The position numbers and the translations under genes were made by a program. A stretch of DNA of 64,000 nucleotides from Stigonema ocellatum SAG 48.90 = DSM 106950 (GTDB lineage: Bacteria > Cyanobacteriota > Cyanobacteriia > Cyanobacteriales > Nostocaceae): positions 1-64,000 of the forward strand of contig JADQBA010000035.1 in assembly GCA_016903675.1 (NCBI GenBank), in the 5' to 3' direction. The notes below the pieces were generated by a model that was given only the letters and a program-made list of their open reading frames with translations, had not been told where the DNA came from and did not search any database. The first letter of the stretch is position 1. Each line of letters opens with the position of its first letter. Shown piece by piece: positions 52,205 to 61,000 of the stretch.

Positions 52205-52492
52205 ATGTTTTGACAATGATATCACTAAGCTCTACATTGGGCTGGATATGATGCCTCTATTTGACATTTAATTACGTCAAGTTATTACACATCTATATTT
52301 TATAGCCAGTAATCTTCTTAAAAAAAGTTCAAATATTTTAAGGTATTTAAATATAGACGTGAATTTGAAACATGGTAATATAATGTAACAAGTAAACCTT
52401 GGCGGCAAAAAAATCATGAAATTGAATAATTTCCAATTTGATTTCATACCCATCTCGGCATTTACTCAGATCGAGTATGCTTGCGGAAACTG
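52197..52492 (+). repeat. 300-bp tandem duplication, copy 1
   Basis: It begins with GCTACTAAATGTTTTGA, whose TAC-TAA holds the last codon and stop of rimM, and ends CTTGCGGAAACTG. Copy 2 follows at 52523-52859 with about 85 percent identity by eye. Shared landmarks are TTGACATTTAATTACGTCAA, AAATATAGA.GTG, and GGCGGCAAAAAAAT just before a micro-ORF. Confidence 0.85.
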
Positions 52493-52493
52493 A
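52416..52493 (+). CDS. Possible 25-codon micro-ORF in duplication copy 1
   Basis: ATG-TGA frame starting MKLNNFQFDFIPISAFTQ. It is preceded by GGCGGCAAAAAAATC, not a classical ribosome binding site. It shares its MKLNN-x-QFD start with the 17-codon frame at the same place in copy 2. A conserved start with divergent ends is what a duplicated precursor peptide could look like, but the evidence is thin. Confidence 0.3.
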   Translation: MKLNNFQFDFIPISAFTQIEYACGN

Positions 52494-52522
52494 TAGCAGT
52501 ACCGTAAACACCCGGAACACGC

Positions 52523-52859
52523 GCTACTAAATGTTTTGATAATGATATCACTTAGCTCTAGACCGGGCTGGATATGATGCTTCTATTTGACATTTAATTA
52601 CGTCAAGTTATTACGCATCTATATTACATAAACATTTACAGCCAGTAGTCTTCTTAAAAAAAAGTTCAAATATTTCAAGCTATTTAAATATAGAAGTGGA
52701 TTTGAAACATGGTAATATATTGTAAAAATTAAATTTTGGCGGCAAAAAAATGAAATTGAATAATTCTCAATTTGATTTATACCCATGGTCTCCAAAGTTC
52801 TGAACAGAAGGCAATCCATCTCGGCATTTACTCAACTGGAGTATGCTTGCGGAAACTGC
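52523..52859 (+). repeat. 300-bp tandem duplication, copy 2
   Basis: Starts GCTACTAAATGTTTTGAT and ends CTTGCGGAAACTG. It is longer than copy 1 by about 33 bases (52786-52818), bounded by CCCAT and CCAT, so copy 1 may have lost that piece by slippage. Confidence 0.85.
52750..52803 (+). CDS. Possible 17-codon micro-ORF in duplication copy 2
   Basis: ATG-TGA frame MKLNNSQFDLYPWSPKF, same context as the 25-codon frame in copy 1. The stop lies in the extra 33-base segment. Confidence 0.3.
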   Translation: MKLNNSQFDLYPWSPKF

Positions 52860-54042
52860 ATATCCCGTTTTACATGAGTGCAAATCTCTATTGATCACCT
52901 ATTTCACTTAGGAACACCCCACGGGCGGCTTACGCAACCCCCTATGAATGAAAGAAACACTATCTTTTCCCCCTACACCCACTACAATACACCCCTACAC
53001 CCCTACACCCCCGTGTTTCTTGAGAGAACTTGCAGATATGTTTATTTAGGGCACGTGTAAAACTGCTAGAAACTAACGAAGTTATACATCCGACATTCCG
53101 CACACCCCACTGTCACCATCGTTTTTTTCGGATTTTTTAACCCAGTAAAGGCTGCATTTTATCTAATAAAGGTTCAATTTTGGGTGGCGATGCCACAGGC
53201 TTGCCCTTCGGGTGACTCTCATTCAGAGATATCTCGCTGCGCTATCGCGCTTTGCAACGCTTACGCAGTCGCCTAGGTCGGTTAACCCTCCTGCTGCACC
53301 GCAGAAGATTCGGAGGGAAACCCAAAGGACGTACTGCTCGCTGACCCAGATTCCTCTTATACCAATTCTCTAAAATCTGGCAACAGATTCAGACCCGAAA
53401 ACAAGTACTGAAACTAGGACTTACGCACTTTACACATTGACCATCATGTGATAAAGAGGCATGTTTTGCTAAACGTCTTGCCCTGCCTCGTTCCCAGCCT
53501 CAGGCTGGGAACGAGTTCAAGGAGGCTCTGCCTCCTAGTTTGACGCTCTGCAGAGCCTCGCACAACAGCATTACAAGCCGATGCTTGTAACGAGAGGTAA
53601 TGCACAGTTTGTGCTTTCTGTCAATGCGTAAGTCGTAGAAACCTGAATTTATTAATTACGAATTACGAATTACGAATTACGAATTGGTATTAGTGCGCTA
53701 ATCTCAAATCTTCAAACGTCCAAAATTCGTTGTGTGACAATCCGTGCCTAAGGAATCTGGGATACATAGGGTGTTACGTGTCTCAGTTTTCTACACAACC
53801 AGATGTACCAACTTCAATGAGTGCAACTTAACTATATTGCACCCTCGTCCCTCACCCTCATTCCGTACTCAGAATCATTGGCTGTATATAATGCCGAGAA
53901 AAACCGAAATCATTTTCAACCGATTTTGAGCGCAGTGAAAGCAGAGCAGAAAATATTTGAGATTTTTCCTAATTCTCTCCGGAATAACTTTACTGAGAAT
54001 CGTACAATACAGTAAGAAGAGAAAAACAGGAGGTGATGTTGA
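52860..54042. other. Gene-free stretch with MITE and hairpin elements
   Basis: A reversed GTGTTTCTT hairpin element is at 52910-52960, followed by CACCCCTA heptamers and a lone CGTGTTTCTTGAGAG end (53011-53025). On the minus strand, 53207-53139 reads GKPVASPPKIEPLLDKMQPL then stop, which looks like the end of a lost gene. The MITE at 53415-53637 is followed by GAATTAC repeats. Short frames at 53744-54015 lack start context and are not called. Confidence 0.55.
53415..53637 (-). mobile_element. MITE-like element, TAGGACTTACGCA family, copy 2
   Basis: TAGGACTTACGCA at the left and TGCGTAAGTCGTA at the right (one mismatch). The interior shares CTCGTTCC...GGAACGAG and the GAGGCTCTGCCTCC hairpin with 13456-13683 but in reverse orientation. 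Confidence 0.8.
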
Positions 54043-54830
54043 GTGCTACGCAAAGTTGTCAAAGTCACACTGTATTCAACTGAAGAACAGCAAATCCCAT
54101 TAGCGCAAGCATTTGGGTGTTCACGTTGCTGGTGGAACTATGGTCTGAATCAGTCAATTCAGACACACAAAGCAACAGGTAAAGGCTTAGGGCGATCGGC
54201 ACTCAACGCACTTCTACCAGTATTCAAAAAAGCGGGTCAGACCAAATGGCTAGGTGACTACAGCCAATTATTACAGGTTAAAACACTCAATCTGGCCACG
54301 CCTTACAAGAATTTCTTTGATGGACGAGCAAAGTTTCCTCGTTTCAAGTCTTTGAAAGATAAGCAGTCTATTCAGTATGCTCACCATGTCAAAGTGTTGA
54401 GTGATGTTGTCAAGCTTTCTGGGTTGGTTGGTGAGGTCAAGGCTAAGATTCATCGACCAATTGAAAGGAAAATCAAGACTGTAATTGTAACCAAATGTCC
54501 TTCAGGTAAGGACTTTGCATCCATTATGCCTGAAGTGGAAGGGGATACCCCAGAAACTTCAACACAAGTGAATATCATCAGCATTGACCTAGGACTTCTG
54601 CACTTTGCAGTTGTTATCGACGGTAACAAAGTGTCTAAGTTTGAGAATCCTAAGCACATAGCCAAGCCTGAAAAAAAACTCAAGGGCAAGCAACAAAAGC
54701 TAGCACCTAAAAAACGCTTCGCTATCGTAATGATAACTTAGCAAAATCAATATCCGATGCTGCTTGGAGAATATTCACCAATCTCTTAGCCTACAAACTA
54801 GAAGGCTAGTTCACTCTTGTTGAGTTTCAA
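54043..54830 (+). pseudogene. Decayed tnpB (IS200/IS605 or IS1341 type)
   Basis: The first 225 residues follow TnpB: CSRCWWNYGLNQSIQ-like N terminus, FPRFKSLKDKQSIQYAHHVKV, and the first RuvC aspartate in IISIDLGLLHFAVV. After KLKGKQQKLAPKK the sequence jumps, in another frame, to NDNLAKSISDAAWRIFTNLLAYKLEG, which normally lies about 70 residues further on. The segment with the second catalytic residue and, after it, the zinc finger with the last aspartate are missing. So there is an internal deletion, a frameshift and an early stop. No tnpA is next to it. Confidence 0.85.
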
Positions 54831-55520
54831 TCTTCATACCTGGGACAAATCATTGCCGAACCGAACAGTAGTAGCAAATGTGACACAGGCTCTAGTTATA
54901 CTCTAGCGCCAATGAGCTTTTCACCCAGTCTGAATATTGTACTTTGGAGGTATTTCCCAAAAAAAATAGTATTTTTTGTGTCTATTTCTGAGTGCATATG
55001 ATACTTTCTCGAGCTTAAAACAAAGGGCAAACAAAAAGGAACATACAGTTTTGTTGGTGATATTTACCTTTTTTTTAGATGAATTTGTCTGAGTTTTTTG
55101 GGAAGAATCACTATAGCTTAAATTTTTGGATGAAACCTTTAGATTCAGGAGAACTATAACCCATGTTTAATTGAATATTTCCGAGTCTCAATATAACATC
55201 ATTTTACTCCCATATATATTTATTGTGAAGAATTTATTAAGATTTTATAAAAACAAGAAACTGGTGAAAACTTACTATAAATTTCTGTAGTACAATCTTT
55301 AGCATAGATTGACATACGTTAGGAAATAAAGTTCAGCTTTAGATCCTTGCCAATCAAAACGACAACATAGAGAGGGCGCTCTCATTACAGTAATTGAATA
55401 TTTCCTTGTTGATTTAGGAGATGGGCTTTGACGGTCTTTTTGATCTCAGTCCCTCCTACTGAACCTTCTAGTGTTTTATAACTGATGCGGGAGGTCGAAT
55501 TACAGAGAAGGTGTAACCAA

Positions 55521-55790
55521 AATGGGCAACGGTCAAAAGCATAAGTCAGAAATATCAGCTATTTGCTGAACCATGAAAATATTTGCAACAACGAGGTATG
55601 AGTGAGCGGAATGCATTAATTCTGGTATCGAAACCAAATGCCAAGTTCCTCGGTTTGGGAGAATGGGTAGAGGCTTTTTGGTGTAAACAGTGTTCAGCAG
55701 AGGACTGATATCAAGGCAATCTCATTGCCGATCATAAAAATATCTCCGTGTCCTCGAAACTAATGAATGCCTGCTGCAAGGCAAAGAAAA
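55521..55790 (+). pseudogene. Frameshifted remnant of a small cyanobacterial protein
   Basis: Pieces of one protein can be read in three frames: ATGGGCAACGG... gives MGNGQKHKSEIS, the next frame LLNHEN, and the next YLQQRGMSERNALILVSKPN, then AKFLGLGEWVEAFWCKQCSA and a stop, followed by YQGNLIADHKNISVS. The smooth order and the CKQC motif suggest a zinc-ribbon protein broken by at least two frameshifts and a nonsense codon. From memory, relatives with FLGLGEWVEAFWC are found in Nostocales near exopolysaccharide genes. Confidence 0.55.
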
Positions 55791-55857
55791 TCTTCAACAG
55801 AGGCTGTGTGATAATTACACTATAGACATAGTCATGAAGATTAATTATGCGTGCGTT

Positions 55858-55906
55858 GAAATCCGCTTTTGGGGTGAACGGCAGGAACAACCCAAAAGTG
55901 GATTTC
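55858..55906 (+). promoter_or_regulatory. Long hairpin in the operon leader
   Basis: GAAATCCGCTTTTGGG pairs with CCCAAAAGTGGATTTC over 16 positions (one a G-U pair in RNA) around a 17-base loop. No T tract follows, so it is not a typical terminator. It could stabilise the mRNA or be bound by a regulator. Confidence 0.6.
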
Positions 55907-56022
55907 AGGAGATGTATTATGTGTAATTGGTTGATTACCAAATAACCTCCCCCCAGAATCCATCAAACTTGAATTTCATCAATAACTTTGTTTTAGAGTC
56001 ATCTTTTTTGGAGTAATTAAAC

Positions 56023-57333
56023 ATGTATCTGAAAGATCTGAAAGAGAAAATCGAGAATAAACAAGCGAAAATTGGGATTGTTGGTCTGGGATATGTAGGA
56101 TTGCCAATCCTGGTAGCTTTTGCCAAAAAAGGGTTTTCGGCGGTGGGATTTGATATCGATGAATATAAGATTAATCAGATCAAAAAAGGTGAGTCTTATA
56201 TCAAGCATATTCCATCGGAAAATTTAAAGAATGAATTAATCGATGTAACTCCTGATATGACCCGTTTAGGGGAAGTGGATGTAATAATTATTTGCGTCCC
56301 TACTCCTCTCAACGTACACAGAGAGCCTGATTTAACTTATGTGGTCGAGACTGCTTATGCAATTGCTCGTAGCTTAAGAACAGGACAGCTTGTTGTGTTA
56401 GAAAGCACGACTTACCCTGGAACCACACAAGAGGTAATGCTGCCTATTCTGTCTAAAACTGGTTTAATAGTTGGTGAAGAATTTTCACTAGGTTACTCCC
56501 CAGAGCGGGAAGATCCAGCCAATGAAAACTTTTCTTTTGTGAATGTACCAAAAGTAGTAGGAGGAATTACTCCTAGATGCCTTGAAGTTGTTCAAACTCT
56601 ATACAACCAGATTATTATCAAAACCATCCCAGTTTCTTCAACTCAAACTGCCGAAGCGACTAAAATTTTAGAAAATATTTACCGTGCAGTAAATATTGCC
56701 CTTGTGAATGAGTTAAAAATTCTCTTTCAAAAAATGGATATAGATATCTGGGAAGTGATTGAAGCTGCTAAAACTAAACCATTTGGTTTTCATGCTTTTT
56801 ATCCTGGTCCAGGATGGGGGGGACATTGTATTCCAATAGATCCATTTTATTTAACGTGGAAAGCTAGGGAGTATGATGTTTCTTTGAAATTTATTGAGTT
56901 GGCAGGTGAAGTCAATAATTTAATGCCTAACTATGTTATAGACAAGTTGACTTTCTCACTGAATGATCGCGGTAAGTCTTTAAAAAAATCTCGAGTCCTG
57001 ATTTTAGGAGTGGCTTATAAAAAGAACGTGGACGATCAACGGGAAAGTCCTTCTCTGAAAATAATTCAGATATTAAAGCAACATGGAGTAGAAGTTGAAT
57101 ATCACGATCCATATGCACCGACCTGTTCAAATCATCGTCATTACCCAGACATAAACTTGAAATCTATACCCTTGACAAAAGAAGTGTTGCAAACCTTTGA
57201 TGCTGTAATGATTCTCACCGATCATGACAATGTTGACTATAACTTAGTAGCCGAAAATTCCTCTCTGATTATAGATACCAGGAATGTTTTAGCATCCAAA
57301 GGATTAAAAACAGTAGTGACTGTTACTGCTTAA
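56023..57333 (+). CDS. UDP-N-acetylglucosamine/mannosamine 6-dehydrogenase (WbpA-like)
   Basis: UDP-sugar dehydrogenase of 436 residues that oxidises C6 of a UDP-HexNAc to the uronic acid in two NAD-linked steps. NAD loop IGIVGLGYVGLPILVAFAKK, ICVPTPLNVHREPDLTY, YSPEREDPANENF, and the catalytic cysteine in GPGWGGHCIPIDPFYLTWKA (about residue 265). C-terminal UDP-binding domain with ILGVAYKKNVDDQRESPSLKI. The ...GHCIPIDP loop and ENIYRAVNIALVNE suit the WbpA/WecC branch, in line with the WbpB-, D- and E-like genes that follow. Confidence 0.93.
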   Translation: MYLKDLKEKIENKQAKIGIVGLGYVGLPILVAFAKKGFSAVGFDIDEYKINQIKKGESYIKHIPSENLKNELIDVTPDMTRLGEVDVIIICVPTPLNVHREPDLTYVVETAYAIARSLRTGQLVVLESTTYPGTTQEVMLPILSKTGLIVGEEFSLGYSPEREDPANENFSFVNVPKVVGGITPRCLEVVQTLYNQIIIKTIPVSSTQTAEATKILENIYRAVNIALVNELKILFQKMDIDIWEVIEAAKTKPFGFHAFYPGPGWGGHCIPIDPFYLTWKAREYDVSLKFIELAGEVNNLMPNYVIDKLTFSLNDRGKSLKKSRVLILGVAYKKNVDDQRESPSLKIIQILKQHGVEVEYHDPYAPTCSNHRHYPDINLKSIPLTKEVLQTFDAVMILTDHDNVDYNLVAENSSLIIDTRNVLASKGLKTVVTVTA

Positions 57334-57368
57334 ACTAAGAAAACAAGAGTGAATTTCGTGCGTGAATT

Positions 57369-58385
57369 ATGATGCCTGACTTTGATAAATATGTAGCAGT
57401 AGTTGGTTGTGGATACTGGGGCAAGAATTTAGTGAGAAATTTTGCCGAGTTAGGTGTCCTGCGGGTAGTTTGTGATGCTAGCCATGAAACTCTTGAAAAA
57501 TTCAGGGAACAATATGGTGTTGAGGGAGTCACTGATTTCGCAAAAGTCTTGGACATGTCAGATGTAAAAGCAGTGGTCATTGCAACTCCAGCACCAACTC
57601 ATGCAAGCTTGGTAATACAAGCTTTAGCTAGTGGTAAAGATGTATTTGTGGAGAAGCCTTTAGCTTTGACCCTGGAAGATGCACTCTTGATACAAACTGC
57701 TGCTTATAAGAGCGATAGCATCCTGATGGTGGGACATTTGTTGGAGTATCACCCTGCTTTAGTCCAACTTCGTTCGTTAGTGACAGAAGGAAAAATTGGC
57801 AAGCTGCGATATATTTATTCAAATCGCTTAAGTTTCGGTAAAGTCCGGACTGAAGAGAATGTGCTTTGGAGCTTTGCGCCCCATGATATTTGTTCTATCC
57901 TAGGATTCGTAGATGCACTGCCAATATCTGTACAAGCTGTAGGCAGTGCTTACTTGGGTCAGGTTGAAGACTTTTGTCTTGTGAATCTTTCGTTTGTGCA
58001 AAATCTGAATGCTCATATTTTTGTGAGTTGGCTACATCCTTTTAAAGAACATCGGCTTGTAGTGGTTGGGGATTCTGGAACGCTGGTCTTTGATGATGTT
58101 TCTGTAGATGCAAAGCTGACATTTTACGATCAGCAAATTGAGTTCATAAATAATCAGATTCCAGTACTAAAACAAAATTCTAAAACCGTCATTCCAGTCC
58201 AATCAGCAGAACCGCTTAGTTTAGAATGCCAACATTTTCTGACTTGCATTCAAAGTAGACAAACTCCGCGAACCAGCATTCAGAATGGTATTGATGTTTT
58301 AACTGTTTTACAATCGGCTCAAGAATCACTAAAAGCTAAAGGAGAAATTGTTTATTTAAAGGAGTCTCAACTTGTCCACAGTTAA
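57369..58385 (+). CDS. Gfo/Idh/MocA oxidoreductase (WbpB-like)
   Basis: NAD-dependent sugar oxidoreductase of 338 residues. Rossmann loop VAVVGCGYWGKNLVRNFAEL, then VIATPAPTHASLVIQALASG and DVFVEKPLALTLEDA (EKP motif, lysine in catalysis), then HLLEYHPALVQLR. In the Pseudomonas pathway WbpB oxidises the C3 hydroxyl of UDP-GlcNAcA to the 3-keto sugar. Gene order A-B-D-E is the same here. The ATG at 57369 or 57372 (two adjacent codons) both fit. Confidence 0.9.
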   Translation: MMPDFDKYVAVVGCGYWGKNLVRNFAELGVLRVVCDASHETLEKFREQYGVEGVTDFAKVLDMSDVKAVVIATPAPTHASLVIQALASGKDVFVEKPLALTLEDALLIQTAAYKSDSILMVGHLLEYHPALVQLRSLVTEGKIGKLRYIYSNRLSFGKVRTEENVLWSFAPHDICSILGFVDALPISVQAVGSAYLGQVEDFCLVNLSFVQNLNAHIFVSWLHPFKEHRLVVVGDSGTLVFDDVSVDAKLTFYDQQIEFINNQIPVLKQNSKTVIPVQSAEPLSLECQHFLTCIQSRQTPRTSIQNGIDVLTVLQSAQESLKAKGEIVYLKESQLVHS

Positions 58386-58983
58386 TTCAAATTCTGCAAA
58401 AAGCTTAGATTATTTTGTCCATGAATCAGCTTATGTGGATCTACCATGTACTATTGGCTCTGGCACCCAGATATGGCATTTTAGCCATGTTATGCAAGAT
58501 GTGGTAATTGGAGAAAAATGTAAAATTGGACAAAATGTATTTATTGCTGCTGGGGTCAAAATAGGAAAAAATGTAAAAATTCAGAATAACGTCTCTATCT
58601 ATGCTGGTGTAAATTTAGAAGATGACGTTTTTTGTGGTCCTAGTTGTGTATTCACAAATATAAACACACCACGCTCTGCTGTTCCTCGCAATACAAAAGA
58701 TGATTATTTAGTCACTTTAGTTAAGCAAGGAGCTACAATTGGTGCCAATGCCACAATTGTTTGTGGTCATACAATTGGTCGTTATGCTTTTATTGGTGCA
58801 GGATCTACTCTTACTAAAGATGTTCCAGATTACGCACTAGTCTATGGCAATCCAGCAAAACAAGTTGGCTGGATGTGTGAGTGTGGTTTGAAATTAGAAG
58901 ATTTTATTGACACAACTGGTTGTCAAGCTTGCGGACGCAAGTATCAATATTGTGGTGAAAATCAAATTATGAGGATTGAATGA
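58372..58983 (+). CDS. Hexapeptide N-acetyltransferase (WbpD-like)
   Basis: Left-handed beta-helix acyltransferase of 203 residues, predicted to acetylate the 3-amino group of UDP-GlcNAc3NA with acetyl-CoA. The hexapeptide repeats run from SAYVDLPCTIGSGTQIWHF to GAGSTLTKDVPDYALVYGNPA. The C-terminal CECGLKLEDF ... CQACGRKY is a four-cysteine ribbon seen in this subfamily. TTG start with AAAGGAG 9 bases upstream; it overlaps the previous gene by 14 bp and its stop TGA overlaps the next ATG (ATGA). Translational coupling is likely. Confidence 0.9.
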   Translation: MSTVNSNSAKSLDYFVHESAYVDLPCTIGSGTQIWHFSHVMQDVVIGEKCKIGQNVFIAAGVKIGKNVKIQNNVSIYAGVNLEDDVFCGPSCVFTNINTPRSAVPRNTKDDYLVTLVKQGATIGANATIVCGHTIGRYAFIGAGSTLTKDVPDYALVYGNPAKQVGWMCECGLKLEDFIDTTGCQACGRKYQYCGENQIMRIE

Positions 58984-60116
58984 CTACAGTGAACATTCCA
59001 CCTTTTGATGCAACTTGTCAGTATAAAGCTATTGCTTCTGAAATCGAAAAAAATATTTGTGCGGTCATGGCTGATGGACGCTATATTATGGGCCCTCAAG
59101 TCAAGGAGTTTGAAGCACAGTTTGCCCAATATTTAGGTTGCGATCAAGTAGTTTCCTGTAATTCTGGCACTGACGCACTACATTTAGCTCTCAGAGCTTT
59201 GAACATTGGTCCTGGCGATGAGGTCATTACCGTTCCTTTCACTTTTATTGCCACGACGGAAGCAATTGGCATCGTGGGAGCAACTCCAGTTTTTGTCGAT
59301 GTAGATTTAAATACCTACAATATTGATGTCAATTTAATTGAAGAAAAAATTACAGAACGTACTAAGGCAATTTTGCCCGTACATTTGTATGGTCGTCCTT
59401 GTGACATGACAGCCATCATGGCAATTGCGCGTAAGTATAATCTGAAAGTAGTTGAAGATTGTGCCCAAGCAACAGGAGCTATGTGGTCGGGGAAAAAGGT
59501 AGGAACAATAGGAGACGTTGGTTGTTTTAGTTTCTTTCCTACCAAAAATTTAGGTTGTTTTGGAGATGGAGGAGCAATTGCTACTTCTGATCCTGTCATT
59601 GCGGAACGAGTCGAGTATTTACGCAGACACGGAGGTAAAGTTAAATACCACCATGAGGAACTCGGAGTCAACAGCCGCTTGGACACCTTGCAGGCAACTG
59701 TTTTATTGGTAAAGTTACCATATATTGATCAGTGGAATGCTGCAAGAGCAGTTATAGCAGACTATTACATCAATCACCTAGCTGAAGTTAAGGGCATTGT
59801 TTTGCCTACAGATGTAGTGTCAGGGGTGTCAGTCTGGAATCAGTTTACCATCAGGGTTTTAGAGGGACAGCGAGAACGCTTGCAAAAACTCCTCAAGGAA
59901 AAAGGAGTAGGTACAATGGTGTATTATCCCATTCCGCTCCATTTACAGAAAGTACATGCTGACTTAGGTTATTCCCTAGGCTCACTACCAATCAGTGAAA
60001 AATTGAGCCATGAAGTCTTATCTTTACCAATGTTTCCCGAACTTACCGTAGCTGCACAAGAAGTTATTACTGAGGCGCTCAGTCAAGCATTAGCTAATCA
60101 ACACCTTACCTGTTAA
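58980..60116 (+). CDS. DegT/DnrJ/EryC1 sugar aminotransferase (WbpE-like)
   Basis: PLP-dependent sugar aminotransferase of 378 residues, predicted to put the amino group on the 3-keto sugar made by the WbpB-like enzyme. GPQVKEFEAQFAQYLGCDQVVSCNSGTDALHLALRAL, EDCAQATGA, then PLP lysine in CFSFFPTKNLGCFGDGGAI (about residue 188), followed by RRHGGKVKYHHEELGVNSRLD. The start overlaps the WbpD-like stop by four bases (ATGA). This completes the set needed for a UDP-2,3-diacetamido-2,3-dideoxy-uronic acid. Confidence 0.93.
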   Translation: MTTVNIPPFDATCQYKAIASEIEKNICAVMADGRYIMGPQVKEFEAQFAQYLGCDQVVSCNSGTDALHLALRALNIGPGDEVITVPFTFIATTEAIGIVGATPVFVDVDLNTYNIDVNLIEEKITERTKAILPVHLYGRPCDMTAIMAIARKYNLKVVEDCAQATGAMWSGKKVGTIGDVGCFSFFPTKNLGCFGDGGAIATSDPVIAERVEYLRRHGGKVKYHHEELGVNSRLDTLQATVLLVKLPYIDQWNAARAVIADYYINHLAEVKGIVLPTDVVSGVSVWNQFTIRVLEGQRERLQKLLKEKGVGTMVYYPIPLHLQKVHADLGYSLGSLPISEKLSHEVLSLPMFPELTVAAQEVITEALSQALANQHLTC

Positions 60117-60141
60117 TTTGTGAATTTTTTCTGTAAATTTC

Positions 60142-60543
60142 ATGAACTCTGAATCGCCGCCTTCCAGACTGAAACTAATTTCATATACAGCTTTGTTGGC
60201 TAGTATCGGATTTGGTATCACTGCACAATTGCTGATGAAACATACCATGAGCAGTACAGGCAAGGGGTTTACTATGTCCTCTATTATAGAGCTATTAATA
60301 GCTCTGACTATTTATAGTTTAGGCATAGTAAATTGGATATTTGCCCTGAGAGTTGTGAAATTGAGTATTGCCTATCCACTAACGAGCTTGAACTACGTTG
60401 GGATACTCTTGGGTTCCTACTACATTTTTAATGAGAAGATTACACCACTTCGAGTCCTGGGTGTTGTCCTAATTTTTATTGGAGTTCTTTTTGTGGCTCT
60501 TCCTATTAAGAGTGGCAAACATATCCAAGCAGGATCTCGATAA
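60142..60543 (+). CDS. SMR/EamA-type four-helix membrane protein (first of pair)
   Basis: Membrane protein of 133 residues with four helices (LISYTALLASIGFGITAQLL, IIELLIALTIYSLGIVNWIFALR, IAYPLTSLNYVGILLGSYYIF, LGVVLIFIGVLFVALP). This is the layout of the SMR family and of ArnE/ArnF, two subunits that flip a lipid-linked aminosugar across the membrane. The PLTSLN strand resembles SMR helix 3. The next gene is of the same kind, so the two probably form a heterodimer that moves a lipid-linked sugar. Confidence 0.83.
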   Translation: MNSESPPSRLKLISYTALLASIGFGITAQLLMKHTMSSTGKGFTMSSIIELLIALTIYSLGIVNWIFALRVVKLSIAYPLTSLNYVGILLGSYYIFNEKITPLRVLGVVLIFIGVLFVALPIKSGKHIQAGSR

Positions 60544-60576
60544 ATTTTGATTACTCACATCCACGGGGAAGAGAAG

Positions 60577-60936
60577 ATGAGCGTCAGTTCTTGGCTGATT
60601 TTAATCCTTGTAGTTGTGCTGGGTACAGTAGGACAGCTATCTCTAAAGTATGCATTTCAAGGTTCTACTTCAAATGAGGGAACAAGCAAGTCAGTACGAG
60701 ACCTTCTATTTTCTCGTTATTTTTGGATTTGGTTTATCTCCTATGTCGTCGTGACTGTCTTGTGGCTTTACGTATTGCGGACAATTCCTCTGAGTCAGGC
60801 ATTCCCAGCACTAGGATTAACATTCGCTCTCGTGCCGTTGGCTTCTTATTATTTTTTGCGTGAGAAGGTTGTGCCTAGCCAGTGGTTAGGGATAATCATT
60901 ATTGTGGCTGGTGTAGTTCTTGTCGTACAAAGATAA
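60577..60936 (+). CDS. SMR/EamA-type four-helix membrane protein (second of pair)
   Basis: Membrane protein of 119 residues from the ATG in MSVSSWLILILVVVLG; a TTG at 60547 is less likely. Four helices again, with GQLSLKYAF, WFISYVVVTVLWLYVLR, PLSQAFPALGLTFALVPLASYYF and WLGIIIIVAGVVLVVQ. Same family as the gene just before, 33 bp away. The paired, unequal arrangement is that of ArnE/ArnF or EbrAB. The glycosyltransferase at the end of the window is ArnT-like, which supports a role in lipid-linked sugar export. Confidence 0.83.
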   Translation: MSVSSWLILILVVVLGTVGQLSLKYAFQGSTSNEGTSKSVRDLLFSRYFWIWFISYVVVTVLWLYVLRTIPLSQAFPALGLTFALVPLASYYFLREKVVPSQWLGIIIIVAGVVLVVQR

Positions 60937-61000
60937 CTAAACCTCCTACAACCAATTTCTTAACTTAACGAAATATTCTTTTGAATCAATAGGGATTGAG

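Larger units (their letters stand above)
54831..56022. other. Long AT-rich region before the polysaccharide operon
   Basis: No intact gene. 54900-55330 is AT-rich with TTTTTTGGGAAG tracts and a -10-like TACAAT near 55290. From 55321 the base mix changes and a decayed coding remnant is seen (55521-55790). A strong hairpin at 55858-55906 lies 117 bp before the first operon gene. This whole stretch probably holds the promoter and leader of the operon. Confidence 0.55.

Noticed and set aside
53744..54015. Two overlapping open frames of 61 and 64 codons before tnpB
   Set aside because: They overlap in different frames, have no ribosome binding site and match nothing I recognise.
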